A stretch of 64,000 nt of DNA from Proteus terrae (GTDB lineage Bacteria; Pseudomonadota; Gammaproteobacteria; Enterobacterales; Enterobacteriaceae): NCBI RefSeq assembly GCF_003144325.1, contig NZ_PENS01000014.1, positions 81,446 to 145,445 of the forward strand. Direction: 5' to 3'. Shown here in pieces: positions 36,851 through 47,906 of the stretch. The notes under the pieces were generated by a model. It was not told where the DNA came from. It saw only the letters and a list, made by a program, of their open reading frames with translations, and searched no databases. The translations under genes and the position numbers were made by a program. The first letter of the stretch is position 1. Each line of letters starts with the position of its first letter.

Positions 36851-36872
36851 AGGAATATTGCTAGATTAAAGC

Positions 36873-39749
36873 TTACTCATAATCACTAATTGGTGCGCAT
36901 GAACAATGTAAATGACGGTCGCCATACACATCATCAAGACGTTTAACCGCTGGCCAATATTTGTTTTGTTTCGTTGCTTCACTTGGGAACACCGCACATT
37001 CACGGCTATAACTATGTGGCCACTCTTGCACTAATTCATATTGAGTATGAGGCGCATTAACTAATGGGTTATCGTCAATTGGCCATACGCCTTTATCTAC
37101 CAGTGCAATTTCAGCACGAATAGAAAGCAGAGCCTCAATAAAGCGATCAATTTCAACTTTACTTTCGGATTCTGTTGGCTCAATCATTAATGTACCCGCA
37201 ACAGGGAATGACATGGTTGGAGCGTGGAATCCATAGTCAATTAAACGCTTAGCTACATCCATTTCACTGATACCATAATTCGCTTTTAATGGACGAATAT
37301 CGATAATACATTCATGTGCGACATAACCATCAGCGCCAGCATAAAGAATGTCATAGTCATTTTTTAGGCGTTGCGCGATATAGTTCGCATTTAAGATCGC
37401 AACTTGGCTGGCTTGTTTAAGCCCTTGTGCGCCCATCATACGAATATACATCCAGCTAATTGGTAGTATTGAAGCGCTACCAAATTGAGCCGCAGAAACC
37501 GCACCTTGTGTAGTAACATTCTCCATTTCAACAACAGAATGCCCTGGTACAAACGGTGCTAAGTGTGATTTCACACCAATAGGTCCCATGCCTGGGCCAC
37601 CACCGCCATGAGGAATACAGAAGGTTTTATGTAAGTTTAAGTGAGAAACATCAGAGCCAATAAAGCCTGGTGTAGTGATCCCCACTTGCGCATTCATATT
37701 GGCACCATCAAGATAAACTTGTCCGCCATATTGATGAATGATTTCACAAACTTCACGAATACCTTCTTCATAAACACCATGTGTTGATGGATATGTCACC
37801 ATCACACAAGAAAGTTCAGCTTGGTGCTTTTCTGCTTTGGCTTTTAAGTCCGCAATATCGATATTACCGTTATCATCACAACCGACAACAACCACTGTCA
37901 TTCCTGCCATATGGGCGGACGCTGGGTTAGTACCGTGTGCTGAACTTGGGATCAAACAGATATGTCGCGCACCTTCTCCACGACTTTGGTGATAACGACG
38001 AATAGCTAATAAACCGGCATATTCACCTTGGGCACCTGAGTTTGGTTGCATACACATCGCATCATAACCCGTTAATGCAGCAAGCCAACTGGAGAGTTGT
38101 CCAATCATCACTTGATAGCCTTTCGCTTGATAAGCTGGGCAGAATGGATGTAACTCTGTAAACTCAGGCCATGTAATCGGGATCATTTCAGCGGCAGCAT
38201 TAAGTTTCATTGTACATGAGCCTAATGGGATCATCGCTTGATTCAATGCTAAGTCTTTGTTTTCTAAACGATGCATATAGCGCATCATTTCTGTTTCGCT
38301 GTGATAACGATGGAAGTTTTCATGCGTCAGCACTGTGTCTTTACGTTGCATAGAAGCAGGGATTGATGCTGATGCAGATGCCTCTTGTTTATCAAGTACA
38401 TCAATATCACCGGCAAATGCTTTACCACTGATAATTTCAACAAGCTTTAATACATCTTCACGTGTTGTAATTTCGCTTAGTGTTACACCCACGGCACCCA
38501 CAATATCAGTACGTAAGTTAATTTCAGCATCTTTAGCGCGTTGTAATACAGCAGCTTTATCTACGGTATCAATCGTTAAAGTATCAAACCAAGTTTTATG
38601 GCGTAATGCCATACCGTTTTGTTGTAAACCCGCGGCTAAAATATCTGTTAAACGATGAATACGTTGAGCGATGGTTTTTAATCCTTCTGGCCCATGATAA
38701 ACCGCATACATCGCCGCAATATTGGCAAGTAAGACTTGGGATGTACAAATATTGGAGTTCGCTTTTTCACGGCGAATATGTTGCTCACGCGTTTGCATCG
38801 CCATACGTAATGCACGATTACCCGCAGCATCACGAGAAACACCAATAATACGTCCCGGCATCGCACGTTTATATTCATCACGACAAGCAAAGAATGCCGC
38901 ATGTGGTCCACCGTAGCCCATTGGAACACCAAAACGTTGCGCTGAGCCTAATACGATATCAGCACCTTGATGACCAGGTGCAGTGAGTACCACCAGCGCC
39001 ATTAAATCAGCGGCAACACTGGTAATAATTTTGCGTTCTTTTAGTGCTGCTAATAACTTACTGTGATCATGAACTTCACCCGTTGTGCCGACTTGTTGTA
39101 ATAGCACGCCAAAGACACCTTCAAGCTCTAATACTTTTTCAGCCTTATCAACAACTACTTCAAAACCAAAGGTATCAGCACGAGTTCTGACAACATCTAA
39201 AGTTTGAGGGTGAATATCATCAGCAACAAAGAAACGCTCCGCATTTTTTAATTTGCTTACACGTTTTGCCATTGCCATTGCTTCTGCAGCTGCTGTTGCT
39301 TCATCTAGCAACGATGCAGAGGCGAGATCCATTCCTGTGTAATCAATTGTAACCTGTTGGAAATTCAGTAGTGATTCTAGACGACCTTGAGAAACTTCTG
39401 GCTGATACGGTGTATAAGCGGTATACCAACCCGGATTTTCTAATAAATTACGCAAAATCACAGGGGGTAATACAGAAGGTGCGTAACCCATTCCAATGTA
39501 AGAAGCAAAACGTTTATTTTGGCTAGCGATCGCTTTTAGTTCAGCCAAGGCTTCTTGCTCTGTTGCTCCTGCACCCACATTCGGTGGTGTCTCTAATTGA
39601 ATATTATCTGGAACAATTTTTTGAGTTAATTCATTTAATGAGGAGACGCCAACAGCACTGAGCATCTCTTTAATCTGTTCTGGTGATGAACCAATATGGC
39701 GACGAATAAATTCATCGCGATACTCTAACTGATTTAAAGTCTGTGTCAT
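36873..39749 (-). CDS. gcvP: Glycine dehydrogenase (glycine cleavage P-protein)
   Basis: PLP-dependent decarboxylation of glycine, passing the aminomethyl group to GcvH. The 958-aa protein matches E. coli in length. The PLP Lys lies in [20 protein letters not shown] near residue 710. ATG at 39749 ([14 protein letters not shown]) gives the standard N-terminus; an in-frame extension to 39860 is not homologous. It is the last gene of gcvT-gcvH-gcvP. Confidence 0.97.
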   Translation of the reverse strand: MTQTLNQLEYRDEFIRRHIGSSPEQIKEMLSAVGVSSLNELTQKIVPDNIQLETPPNVGAGATEQEALAELKAIASQNKRFASYIGMGYAPSVLPPVILRNLLENPGWYTAYTPYQPEVSQGRLESLLNFQQVTIDYTGMDLASASLLDEATAAAEAMAMAKRVSKLKNAERFFVADDIHPQTLDVVRTRADTFGFEVVVDKAEKVLELEGVFGVLLQQVGTTGEVHDHSKLLAALKERKIITSVAADLMALVVLTAPGHQGADIVLGSAQRFGVPMGYGGPHAAFFACRDEYKRAMPGRIIGVSRDAAGNRALRMAMQTREQHIRREKANSNICTSQVLLANIAAMYAVYHGPEGLKTIAQRIHRLTDILAAGLQQNGMALRHKTWFDTLTIDTVDKAAVLQRAKDAEINLRTDIVGAVGVTLSEITTREDVLKLVEIISGKAFAGDIDVLDKQEASASASIPASMQRKDTVLTHENFHRYHSETEMMRYMHRLENKDLALNQAMIPLGSCTMKLNAAAEMIPITWPEFTELHPFCPAYQAKGYQVMIGQLSSWLAALTGYDAMCMQPNSGAQGEYAGLLAIRRYHQSRGEGARHICLIPSSAHGTNPASAHMAGMTVVVVGCDDNGNIDIADLKAKAEKHQAELSCVMVTYPSTHGVYEEGIREVCEIIHQYGGQVYLDGANMNAQVGITTPGFIGSDVSHLNLHKTFCIPHGGGGPGMGPIGVKSHLAPFVPGHSVVEMENVTTQGAVSAAQFGSASILPISWMYIRMMGAQGLKQASQVAILNANYIAQRLKNDYDILYAGADGYVAHECIIDIRPLKANYGISEMDVAKRLIDYGFHAPTMSFPVAGTLMIEPTESESKVEIDRFIEALLSIRAEIALVDKGVWPIDDNPLVNAPHTQYELVQEWPHSYSRECAVFPSEATKQNKYWPAVKRLDDVYGDRHLHCSCAPISDYE

Positions 39750-39882
39750 TGCAAGTAATTTCCTGAATTCACTATGAATGGATAGGTAAATAGCACACGG
39801 CTTAAAGCGCGTTGAAATAGCATTACGACAACAAGCTAACAAATAAAAACGCCCCGGCATTGATTTGACGGGGCGCTTCGTT

Positions 39883-40275
39883 TTACTCTTCGCTATCTAC
39901 CAGTTCTTGATAACCTGCGGCATCAAGTAAGTCGTCTAATTCGCTTTCATTATTTGCTTTAATGCGAAATAACCAACCTTCTCCGTAAGGTGCACTGTTG
40001 ACAAGCTCTGGAGAGTCATTTAACTCTTCATTTACTGCGATAATTTCACCCGACAATGGTGCGTAAATATCTGATGCGGCTTTTACTGATTCCGCTACGG
40101 CACAATCATCACCGATTGCGACTTCTCTACCTACTTCTGGTAGATCAACAAACACCATATCACCTAATAATTCCTGTGCATGTTCAGTAATACCGATAGT
40201 GTATTCACCATTGCCTTCTGAACGGATCCACTCATGAGATTGTGCGTATTTTAATTCACTAGGTATTTGACTCAT
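39883..40275 (-). CDS. gcvH: Glycine cleavage system H-protein
   Basis: Lipoyl carrier shuttling the aminomethyl group between GcvP and GcvT. The 130-aa protein carries its lipoylated Lys at 65 ([11 protein letters not shown]). ATG at 40275 follows GGAG at good spacing. It lies between gcvT and gcvP. Confidence 0.97.
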   Translation of the reverse strand: MSQIPSELKYAQSHEWIRSEGNGEYTIGITEHAQELLGDMVFVDLPEVGREVAIGDDCAVAESVKAASDIYAPLSGEIIAVNEELNDSPELVNSAPYGEGWLFRIKANNESELDDLLDAAGYQELVDSEE

Positions 40276-40309
40276 TGACCTTACTCTCCATTTAAAATAA
40301 TAGTGCGTG

Positions 40310-41404
40310 CTATACCAATGCTTTACCTGAACGAACAAAACCAGGTTTTACCACTTCTACTGGCATCTCACGATTACGCATTAATACAATTGCGCTATCT
40401 TTTATACCTGCGGGAACTCTTGCTAATGCAATACTAAAGCCTAATGTAGGCGAAAAAGTACCACTTGTGATAATACCTTCTCTTAATTCACCTAAATCAT
40501 CAGTAAAGTGTACGGCAGTACCTGCACGCAACACACCTTTCTCTCGCATTACAAGACCAACAAGTTTATCTGTGCCTGTTGCGCGTAATTTTTCTAATGC
40601 TTCTCGACCAATAAATTGACGATCTTCCGGTGTCCATGCAATCGTCCATCCCATATTCGCTTCAAGTGGATTAACAGTTTCATCCATCTCTTGGCTATAG
40701 AGGTTCATTCCGGCTTCTAAACGTAATGTATCTCTCGCACCTAATCCTGCAGGTTTAACACCCACAGCTAATAATTTTTTCCAAAAATCGACTGCTTGCT
40801 CTTTTGGCATTGCAATTTCATAACCTGCTTCACCGGTATAGCCTGTTGTTGCAACAAATAAGTCTCCAAGTTCTACACCATAGAAAGGCTTCATAGCACA
40901 AACAACTTGGCGTTGCGCTTCAGTTAATAAGCTTTGTACTTTCTCTTGTGCATGAGGACCTTGAACAGCGATTAATGCCAAATCGTCACGAACTGAGATA
41001 TCCACAACATAATCTGAAGCATGTTGTTCAATCCATGCCAGATCTTTCTCACGAGTAGCGGAGTTCACAACAAGGCGATAGAAAGAGTCATCAAAGTAAT
41101 AGACGATAAGATCATCAATTACACCACCTGATGCGTTTAGCATACCGGTATAAAGCGCCTTACCTTTTTCGGTGAGCTTAGCGATATCATTCGCTAATAA
41201 ATAACGTAGAAAATCTTTAACTTGTGAGCCATGTAAGTCAACAATGGTCATATGAGAAACATCAAACATACCAGCATCACGACGTACAATATGATGTTCA
41301 TCTATTTGGGAGCCATAGTGCAAAGGCATCATCCAACCATGAAAATCGACCATACGAGCACCGCAGGCTACATGCTCATCATACAACGGAGTCTGTTTTG
41401 CCAT
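40310..41404 (-). CDS. gcvT: Aminomethyltransferase (glycine cleavage T-protein)
   Basis: Transfers the methylene group to tetrahydrofolate and releases ammonia. Its 364 aa equals the E. coli length. Folate-binding features are [12 protein letters not shown] near residue 48 and [14 protein letters not shown] near 196. It is the first gene of the gcv operon, behind a 413-bp region. It neighbours serA and ygfA, other one-carbon genes. Confidence 0.97.
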   Translation of the reverse strand: MAKQTPLYDEHVACGARMVDFHGWMMPLHYGSQIDEHHIVRRDAGMFDVSHMTIVDLHGSQVKDFLRYLLANDIAKLTEKGKALYTGMLNASGGVIDDLIVYYFDDSFYRLVVNSATREKDLAWIEQHASDYVVDISVRDDLALIAVQGPHAQEKVQSLLTEAQRQVVCAMKPFYGVELGDLFVATTGYTGEAGYEIAMPKEQAVDFWKKLLAVGVKPAGLGARDTLRLEAGMNLYSQEMDETVNPLEANMGWTIAWTPEDRQFIGREALEKLRATGTDKLVGLVMREKGVLRAGTAVHFTDDLGELREGIITSGTFSPTLGFSIALARVPAGIKDSAIVLMRNREMPVEVVKPGFVRSGKALV

Positions 41405-41817
41405 TCTTCCCTCTTTCTACTTTTACTTTAGATTATTCAGAGAACGCATTTGTTAAATATAAAATTAAACTTGATTTAAAATCATAGTGTTAATCTCAAG
41501 TTTAAGTTTATTTTTAAACATAGATTTAACAAATACGAGCAATTAATGTACAACGCAAACGATACCATCCCCTTGAACTTAGCATTGTGAGAAAAAATAA
41601 ACCATAAGTTAAAATAGGGTATAGCGTCTCTTAATCATAATGTAGACATATGGGTATGCAGAACTAATGATTGCAATTATGCGTATCAGCGCTCATTTTT
41701 AGCGAGGAATTACTGAAAAAAAGGAATTAGTGCAAAGAATAGACTGAAAAAATAGATTTTTTTAGTTCTATTTCTTCAGTCAGATATAAATAAAAGTAAT
41801 GTGAAATAAGCGAGGAA
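41405..41817. other. gcv promoter region and ubiI downstream region
   Basis: 413 bp without a gene. It has a 9-bp inverted repeat TAAACTTGA/TCAAGTTTA (41466-41474 and 41496-41504) near the gcvT promoter, the ubiI hairpin, and a 12-bp direct repeat AGCGAGGAATTA (41701-41712 and 41809-41820). I see no glycine riboswitch. Confidence 0.55.
41742..41781 (-). terminator. Probable ubiI terminator
   Basis: GACTGAAAAAATAG and CTATTTCTTCAGTC pair (one mismatch) around a T-rich loop, after the last gene of the pepP-ubiH-ubiI operon. Confidence 0.6.
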
Positions 41818-43053
41818 TTAGATTTTTTCAACTGAAGTGAAATTTTTATCACTTAACCATTCAGGTAAATCAGAAAGCCCCATTGCTTGCTCAAGTAACT
41901 TAGGTTTTACCCCCGGTAAACTATCTGCTAACGAAAGGCCGATATCCCGAACCAGTTTTTTAACTGGGTTGTTGCCAGCAAAAAGTTCACGGAATCCTTG
42001 CATACTTGCCAGCATTACGGCTGCTGCATGTTTGCGACGACGCTCGAATCGTCTCAAATAGAGATATTCACCAAAATCTTTACCTTCTGCTTTTAAGCGA
42101 CGGATCTCACCAATTAACTCTGCAACATCCATAAAACCGAGGTTAACGCCTTGTCCAGCTAAAGGATGGATTGTATGTGCTGCATCACCTAATAGTGCTA
42201 AACGAGGAGCGGCAAATTGGCGAGCATAACGACCTGTTAATGGTATGGTCATACGATCGCTCATCAATTCACATTGACCTAAACGCATATCAAAGGTCAC
42301 ACCTAATGTACGCTCAAATAAGTTTTTTTCTGCGTTTTTATAACTTTCAGCGAGGTTACTTGGTAAAGACCAAACAATAGAACAAGTATGAGGATCAGAA
42401 AGAGGTAGAAATGCCAAAATACCTTCACCATGAAATACTTGACGCGCAACATTATCATGAGGCAGTTCAGTACGAATAGTAGCAACTAAGGCATGATGTT
42501 CATAATCCCAAAAAGTCAGGGGAATATCTGCATGTTTACGTAACCACGAATTAGCGCCATCAGCTCCGACAACTAATCTTGCCGTTAACATCTCACCATC
42601 ATTCAGAGTTATAAATGCATCATTCTCCCCCCACACCACACGCTCAATCTGCGTTGATGAATAGAAGGTAATATCACTGTGGCTTTCACATTTTTGCCAA
42701 AGAACTTCACGAATAAGGTTATTTTCGATAATAGAGCCTAAGTGGCTGAACCCTTCTTTTTGTGCTGAAAACTCAATACGACCAAAACTATCTTGATCCC
42801 AAACGTCCATACCTTGATATGGCGCGGTTCGTAATGCCTGTAAGTTTTCCCAAACACCTAATTTTTTCAGCAACATTTCACTGGCTGTATTAATAGCAGA
42901 TACCCGTAATGAAAAATCATCCTGTGGGTGAAAAAGCTTCGTTACTGGGTGATTTTCTATTATCGCTATACGTAATCCACACCCGTGTAATCCGCTGGCT
43001 AATGCAAGCCCAACCATTCCACCACCAGCAATAACAACATCAAATGATTTCAT
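41818..43053 (-). CDS. ubiI: 2-octaprenylphenol hydroxylase (ubiquinone C5 hydroxylase)
   Basis: FAD-dependent monooxygenase of aerobic ubiquinone synthesis (formerly VisC). The 411-aa protein has the N-terminal dinucleotide loop IAGGGMVGLALASGL, the middle DGANSWLRKHADI (DG motif) and the C-terminal GDAAHTIHPLAGQGVNLGFMD FAD motif. It is last in the ygfB-pepP-ubiH-ubiI operon. Confidence 0.94.
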   Translation of the reverse strand: MKSFDVVIAGGGMVGLALASGLHGCGLRIAIIENHPVTKLFHPQDDFSLRVSAINTASEMLLKKLGVWENLQALRTAPYQGMDVWDQDSFGRIEFSAQKEGFSHLGSIIENNLIREVLWQKCESHSDITFYSSTQIERVVWGENDAFITLNDGEMLTARLVVGADGANSWLRKHADIPLTFWDYEHHALVATIRTELPHDNVARQVFHGEGILAFLPLSDPHTCSIVWSLPSNLAESYKNAEKNLFERTLGVTFDMRLGQCELMSDRMTIPLTGRYARQFAAPRLALLGDAAHTIHPLAGQGVNLGFMDVAELIGEIRRLKAEGKDFGEYLYLRRFERRRKHAAAVMLASMQGFRELFAGNNPVKKLVRDIGLSLADSLPGVKPKLLEQAMGLSDLPEWLSDKNFTSVEKI

Positions 43054-43108
43054 AATAAAAGTATCCTAAAAAGCGATTATTTTAGAGCGCACTGTTCTTT
43101 CTGCTTGT

Positions 43109-44281
43109 CTAGTCTGTCCAGCCCAATGTTTGATGCGCCAATTTATCTCTCATCATTGGGAGCAATTCCATCGTCATTAACCCTAAGTTGCGAGAAACAA
43201 TCAGCGGTACACAACGATTTGCAAACACTTTCACCAATCCATCAGTAATAGAGATTGTTTTTTCTCTATCTTGTTGGCGAAGTTGTTGATATTGAGAGAG
43301 TACTCGATAACTACCTATATCGGTATTGGCATTAATCGCTTGGGTGATCGTATTAGCGAGCGCCATAACATCACGTAAACCGAGGTTAAAACCTTGCCCT
43401 GCAATAGGATGAAGTGTTTGAGAGGCATTTCCAACTAACGCTAAACGATGACCAATAATTTGATTGGCTTTTTGTAGTGCTAAAGGGTAACAATTTCGCT
43501 TACCAATATGCTCTATCTTTCCTAAACGCCAGCCAAAATCACGTTGTAAATGTGCAATAGTTGTTTCATCATCCCACTGTGAAACTTCATCCAGCTTTTC
43601 AATAGGATGACACCACACTAATGAGCTACGCCCTTCACTCATCGGTAACATTGCTAATGGACCAAATTCTGTAAAGCGCTCAAAAGCTTTACCTTGAGGA
43701 TCGATTTGCGTTTTAACATTAGCGATCACAGCCACTTGGTTATAAGGCTCTCGTTGCCATTGAATATTGCACTGGTGACCGATAGGTGAATTCGTACCAT
43801 CAGCAGCAATCAGTAAGTTACCCGATAATTGCGTACCATCATCAAGTGTTACCTCAACAGAATCGATATTACGCTGAACTTGTTCAACTTTAGCAGGGCA
43901 ATGAAGCGTGATATTAGATTGTTTTTTCAACTTGGCAAAAAGCTGGCGTCCAGCATCATGCAATTCAATAACATAACCCAGTGCTGAGATATCATAGTCT
44001 TGTGCATGAATATTAACAAAACCACAATGCCCTCTATCAGAGACATGAACATGATTAATGGGAGTAACAAAAGGTTTTAATGTTGACCAAAGCCCGATTT
44101 GCTCTAACCGTCTCGCTGTTCCATGTGCTAATGCAATCGCTCTTGCATCAAATCCTGGATGTCCATTATCTGGCTCTCTTGCTTCAATTAGCGAAATTGA
44201 AATCTTACCTTTATTTAATGCAGAAAGTGCAAGTGCTAATGTCGCACCAGCCATCCCACCACCCACAATAATCACATTCAT
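43109..44281 (-). CDS. ubiH: 2-octaprenyl-6-methoxyphenol hydroxylase
   Basis: FAD monooxygenase for the C1 hydroxylation step of ubiquinone. The 390-aa protein has VGGGMAGATLALAL at the N-terminus, AADGTNSPIGHQ in the middle and GNASQTLHPIAGQGFNLGLRD at the C-terminus. It is paralogous to its neighbour ubiI. It starts 13 bp after the pepP stop. Confidence 0.94.
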   Translation of the reverse strand: MNVIIVGGGMAGATLALALSALNKGKISISLIEAREPDNGHPGFDARAIALAHGTARRLEQIGLWSTLKPFVTPINHVHVSDRGHCGFVNIHAQDYDISALGYVIELHDAGRQLFAKLKKQSNITLHCPAKVEQVQRNIDSVEVTLDDGTQLSGNLLIAADGTNSPIGHQCNIQWQREPYNQVAVIANVKTQIDPQGKAFERFTEFGPLAMLPMSEGRSSLVWCHPIEKLDEVSQWDDETTIAHLQRDFGWRLGKIEHIGKRNCYPLALQKANQIIGHRLALVGNASQTLHPIAGQGFNLGLRDVMALANTITQAINANTDIGSYRVLSQYQQLRQQDREKTISITDGLVKVFANRCVPLIVSRNLGLMTMELLPMMRDKLAHQTLGWTD

Positions 44282-44294
44282 GCTGATTTTAGCC

Positions 44295-45605
44295 TTAAAT
44301 TTTTCCAGCCATCAGAGCTTCAATTTCATCAGGATCTTTAACGACAGATGCCGTTAAATTCTCATTGCCTGTTTCCGTGATAACAATGTCATCCTCAATA
44401 CGAATACCGATACCACGATACTCTTGTGGCACATCTGCATCTGGTGCAATGTAAAGTCCCGGTTCAATGGTCAGTACCATACCTGGTTCTAAAATACGGT
44501 CACGCTCAGTGCCATAATGTCCAACATCATGAACATCAAGACCTAACCAGTGGCTTAAGCTATGCATAAAGAAACGCTGATAGGCTTTTGTCTCAATAAG
44601 ATGATCGATTTCACCGTGCATAATGCCCAGTTTAACCAGCCCTTCGACCATGATATACACGACATGCTCAGTGACTTCTTTGATACTTGTACCAGGTTTG
44701 TACAATTCCAAAGAAACATTGATGGATTTTAAGACGATGTCATAAATTTCGCGTTGTTGACGGCTAAATTTGCCATTAACAGGAAAAGTACGGGTGATAT
44801 CGCCCGCATAGCCTTCATATTCACAGCCTGCATCAATGAGAACTAAATCTCCATCGCGCATTTTAGTTTCATTTTCGGTGTAATGAAGAATACAACCATT
44901 TTCACCACTGCCGACAATACTGTTATAAGAAGGGAAACGCGCACCATGAGAAACAAACTCATGTTCAATCTCACCTTGAAGTTGATATTCGTACATACCC
45001 GGCTGACATTTTTGCATCGCACGCGTATGTGCCAATGCAGTAATTTTTCCGGCTTTACGCAGTAATTCAAGTTCAAAATCAGATTTAAACAGACGTTGTT
45101 CATGAACCATTGGACGCCAATCAATAATAGTTTGTGGCGCTTTTAAGTTACGACGAGATCCTTTTCTTAAAGTTTCTAATGCACTAAAGACTATCTCATC
45201 AGCAAACGCATATTCACCTTGAGCATGATAAACAACATCTAACCCGTTTAATAATTGGTAAAGTTGTTCGCCCACATCTTCATAAGGTAGGGCCTTATCA
45301 ACACCCAGTTTTTCAGGTGCAGCTTCTTGTCCAAGGCGACGACCAAACCAAATTTCAGCGGTTAAATCTCTAACGCGATTAAAAAGTACACTATGATTAT
45401 GTGTTTCATCACTTTTAATCAGCACAAGAATAGATTCAGGCTCGCTGAAACCAGTTAGATAAAGGAAATCACTATGTTGGCGATAAGGATACTCACTATC
45501 GGCATTACGTTGTGCTGGTGGTGCGGCAAAAAAGATAGCTGCACTCGCAGGCTTCATTTGTGCTAATAATGCCTGACGACGGGATAAAAATTCTTGCTTA
45601 TTCAT
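44295..45605 (-). CDS. pepP: Xaa-Pro aminopeptidase
   Basis: Removes N-terminal residues preceding proline. The 436-aa pita-bread metallopeptidase has metal ligands in DAGCEYEGYAGDITRTFPV, HWLGLDVHDVG and TIEPGLYI ... IGIRIEDD. ATG at 45605 follows AGGAG; an upstream GTG is less likely. Conserved neighbour of ubiH and ygfB. Confidence 0.95.
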   Translation of the reverse strand: MNKQEFLSRRQALLAQMKPASAAIFFAAPPAQRNADSEYPYRQHSDFLYLTGFSEPESILVLIKSDETHNHSVLFNRVRDLTAEIWFGRRLGQEAAPEKLGVDKALPYEDVGEQLYQLLNGLDVVYHAQGEYAFADEIVFSALETLRKGSRRNLKAPQTIIDWRPMVHEQRLFKSDFELELLRKAGKITALAHTRAMQKCQPGMYEYQLQGEIEHEFVSHGARFPSYNSIVGSGENGCILHYTENETKMRDGDLVLIDAGCEYEGYAGDITRTFPVNGKFSRQQREIYDIVLKSINVSLELYKPGTSIKEVTEHVVYIMVEGLVKLGIMHGEIDHLIETKAYQRFFMHSLSHWLGLDVHDVGHYGTERDRILEPGMVLTIEPGLYIAPDADVPQEYRGIGIRIEDDIVITETGNENLTASVVKDPDEIEALMAGKI

Positions 45606-45656
45606 ACCCACTCCTGTCTTTCATTTATCTTTATGGTTATCTAATTAATGATGCAA

Positions 45657-46235
45657 TTAATGTAGTATACGTTGCTCATTTTGTTCGTCATTTCCTTTGT
45701 CTTTTGGTGCGACAAAAGTGATATAACAAAGTTGAACGGATACTTTTACATATTCACTGACTTCTTCAAGCGCATCTTCAAGTTCTTCTTGGTTTTCGTC
45801 TTCTTCGTAACCTAGCGCACCAATATTACGTAAATCAGTAATCACTTCAGTCAATTCTTTATGATCAGACAACTTAGGTTGGGCAACCCCCAGACCTAAA
45901 AGAAAATGATTAACCCAACCTGCAAGGGCATCGGCTCTTGGAAAAACAGATTCAGATTCGTCAGGTAATAACATCGAGAAATTGAACACACTGTCATCGA
46001 GTTGTTCGAAGGTAATGTGATAAAGCTCTTCAAGTGGCTCTGATAGCGTTTTAGAAAAAGCTAAGCCTTCATTGGTCAAATCGTGTAATAAGGTTTTCCA
46101 ACTGCTATCACACACGGCACCGCAAATAAATCCCGTGATCAAACCATGCATTTCAGCCGCGGTTAAAGGTACTGTATGTTGCTGTAATAATGCATCAATA
46201 GTTTGATAATTCGGTAATGTGTTCTGTTTTGACAT
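45657..46235 (-). CDS. ygfB: YgfB family protein (UPF0149)
   Basis: A 192-aa all-helical acidic protein. It has LTAAEMHGLITGFICGA near residue 20 and WVNHFLLGLG near residue 105, matching E. coli YgfB. Its Pseudomonas relative affects regulation of stress and antibiotic-resistance genes; no role is established here. First gene of the pepP-ubiHI operon and divergent from zapA. Confidence 0.92.
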   Translation of the reverse strand: MSKQNTLPNYQTIDALLQQHTVPLTAAEMHGLITGFICGAVCDSSWKTLLHDLTNEGLAFSKTLSEPLEELYHITFEQLDDSVFNFSMLLPDESESVFPRADALAGWVNHFLLGLGVAQPKLSDHKELTEVITDLRNIGALGYEEDENQEELEDALEEVSEYVKVSVQLCYITFVAPKDKGNDEQNEQRILH

Positions 46236-46411
46236 AAGAATAAACGTCGCATTTAGGGGAATAGTTCAAGATATGCTACCATCAATAGAAGTCGCTGTAC
46301 CAGTTAAGCCATGTTAATCATTGGAATTTTTGCAGTAATAGCGTTTAATACAGCGTTATAACCGTATACACTACTAAACACGTAGCACAGATTTTATGTC
46401 AGGAAGGAATC

Positions 46412-46741
46412 ATGTCCGCACAACCCGTTGATCTTCAAATTTTTGGGCGCTCATTACGTGTCAATTGCCCACCAGAACAAAAAGATGCTTTACTGGCTTC
46501 TGCTGCTGAACTGGAACAACGATTACAAGATCTCAAAGAACGCAGTGGTGTTTCCAATACAGAGCACTTAATTTTTATCGTGGCATTAAATATGAGTCAT
46601 GAGTTGGCAGAAGAAAAGTTAAAAACCAGAGACTATGCCTACAACATGGAAGAGAAAATAAAAATGCTACAACAATCCATTGAACAAGCTTTACACGATC
46701 AAGGCAAGCACCATGATCGCACTTTTTCAACTTCGAAGTAG
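46412..46741 (+). CDS. zapA: Cell division protein ZapA
   Basis: A 109-aa FtsZ-binding protein that bundles Z-ring filaments. The N-terminal domain contains [18 protein letters not shown], and the C-terminal part is a coiled coil for tetramerisation. ATG at 46412 follows AGGAAGG. It lies just upstream of 6S RNA, as in E. coli. Confidence 0.95.
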   Translation: MSAQPVDLQIFGRSLRVNCPPEQKDALLASAAELEQRLQDLKERSGVSNTEHLIFIVALNMSHELAEEKLKTRDYAYNMEEKIKMLQQSIEQALHDQGKHHDRTFSTSK

Positions 46742-46850
46742 ATTTGTTCAGAAAGCATGCGTACACCACGAAATTCACAGATAATAGGTTGCTTTCTACA
46801 ATTAAAATAATACAATAGTTCATAGATAAGGTGCTTAGCGCACCCACCAA

Positions 46851-47034
46851 ATTTCTCTGAGATGTTTGCCAGCGGGCCAGTCCCCTGAGCCGATATTCGA
46901 AACACATAGAACGTGGTGATCTGTTGCTTGTGAGCATACCCGATTCGTTCAGGCAGCCTAATGGTAGCAACACTATGTTCACCTTGGACCATGGGTTCAA
47001 GGGTTACAGCTTGCGGCGGCATCTTGGAGACCTC
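46851..47034 (+). ncRNA. ssrS: 6S RNA
   Basis: About 184 nt matching E. coli 6S RNA. The 5' end is ATTTCTCTGAGATGTTTGCC, GCGGGCCAGTCCCCTGAGCC follows, and the 3' part contains GGGTTCAAGGGTTACAGC and GGCGGCATCTTGGAGA, which pair with the 5' end. It mimics an open promoter and sequesters sigma-70 RNA polymerase in stationary phase. It sits between zapA and ygfA, the conserved location. End points are by comparison. Confidence 0.96.
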
Positions 47035-47039
47035 CTACT

Positions 47040-47091
47040 AAAGTTCTAAACACTAAGTATTTATAACTACTTAATGTTTAGAACTTTTTTT
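47040..47091 (+). terminator. Strong terminator after 6S RNA
   Basis: AAGTTCTAAACA and TGTTTAGAACTT pair and extend through TAAGTA/TACTTA, followed by a long T run. It separates ssrS from ygfA, which in E. coli is co-transcribed from the 6S promoters. Confidence 0.9.
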
Positions 47092-47203
47092 ATGCCTTCA
47101 TTCTCATATCTTCAACTTCTTCACTTTCTTACCTCTAAAGTGTGATAAATTGATTAAAATGATGGTTCTACTTAATACCAACCGCTTACTGATGGATTGA
47201 TGA

Positions 47204-47797
47204 ATGACACACACTTCACTTTTTCAACAAAGAGATGAGATCCGCAAAGCTATTCGCCAAAAACGTCGTTTACTCACATTAGAAGAGCAACAACAAGCAG
47301 CTGATAAATTATGTGAACAAGTTCTTAGTCATCCTAAAATCAAACAAGCACAAACTATTGCACTATTTCTTTCTTTTGACGGTGAAATTGATACATCACC
47401 GTTGATCTCCCAATTATGGACATTAAATAAACAAGTTTGTTTACCTGTATTACACCCATTTCATCGCCATCACCTCCTTTTCTTACGTTACACATCTTCT
47501 ACAGTGTTAGTAAAAAATCGTTTTAATATTTCTGAACCTCCTTTAAATGTGAATATGGTTATTCCCATCTCTGATATTGATATTATTTTTACACCCTTAG
47601 TGGCCTTTGATGCACAAGGCCAACGATTAGGTATGGGAGGCGGTTTTTACGATAGAACGTTAGAAAACTGGCAACAAAAATCATTTTACCCAATGGGTCT
47701 TGCTCATACTTGCCAACAAGTTGATTATCTCCCTACCGCTAATTGGGATGTTCCATTACCTGAAATTATTACTCCTGAAAAAAAGTGGCATTTTTAA
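47204..47797 (+). CDS. ygfA: 5-formyltetrahydrofolate cyclo-ligase
   Basis: Converts 5-formyl-THF to 5,10-methenyl-THF with ATP. The 197-aa protein has KAIRQKRRLL at the N-terminus, then LFLSFDGEIDTSPL, and the signature LVAFDAQGQRLGMGGGFYDRTL near residue 140. The start ATG at 47204 has a weak upstream site (GATGGATTG). It follows 6S RNA, as in E. coli. Confidence 0.92.
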   Translation: MTHTSLFQQRDEIRKAIRQKRRLLTLEEQQQAADKLCEQVLSHPKIKQAQTIALFLSFDGEIDTSPLISQLWTLNKQVCLPVLHPFHRHHLLFLRYTSSTVLVKNRFNISEPPLNVNMVIPISDIDIIFTPLVAFDAQGQRLGMGGGFYDRTLENWQQKSFYPMGLAHTCQQVDYLPTANWDVPLPEIITPEKKWHF

Positions 47798-47906
47798 ACT
47801 ATTCTATTTTTTAGCATCAATAATTATCTGCGTTTTTTTATATTTTTTATAAAAAAACATTCTTAAATACCTTTTATACTTCCCTACTCAAAAGGTATTT
47901 ATCCTA

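Noticed and set aside
41405..41817. Glycine riboswitch ahead of gcvT
   Set aside because: No glycine aptamer core is visible. Enterobacterial gcv operons are controlled by GcvA and GcvR instead.
46575..47022. Minus-strand frames of 107 and 141 aa across zapA and 6S RNA
   Set aside because: They are antisense to zapA and the structured 6S RNA, with no protein-like pattern.
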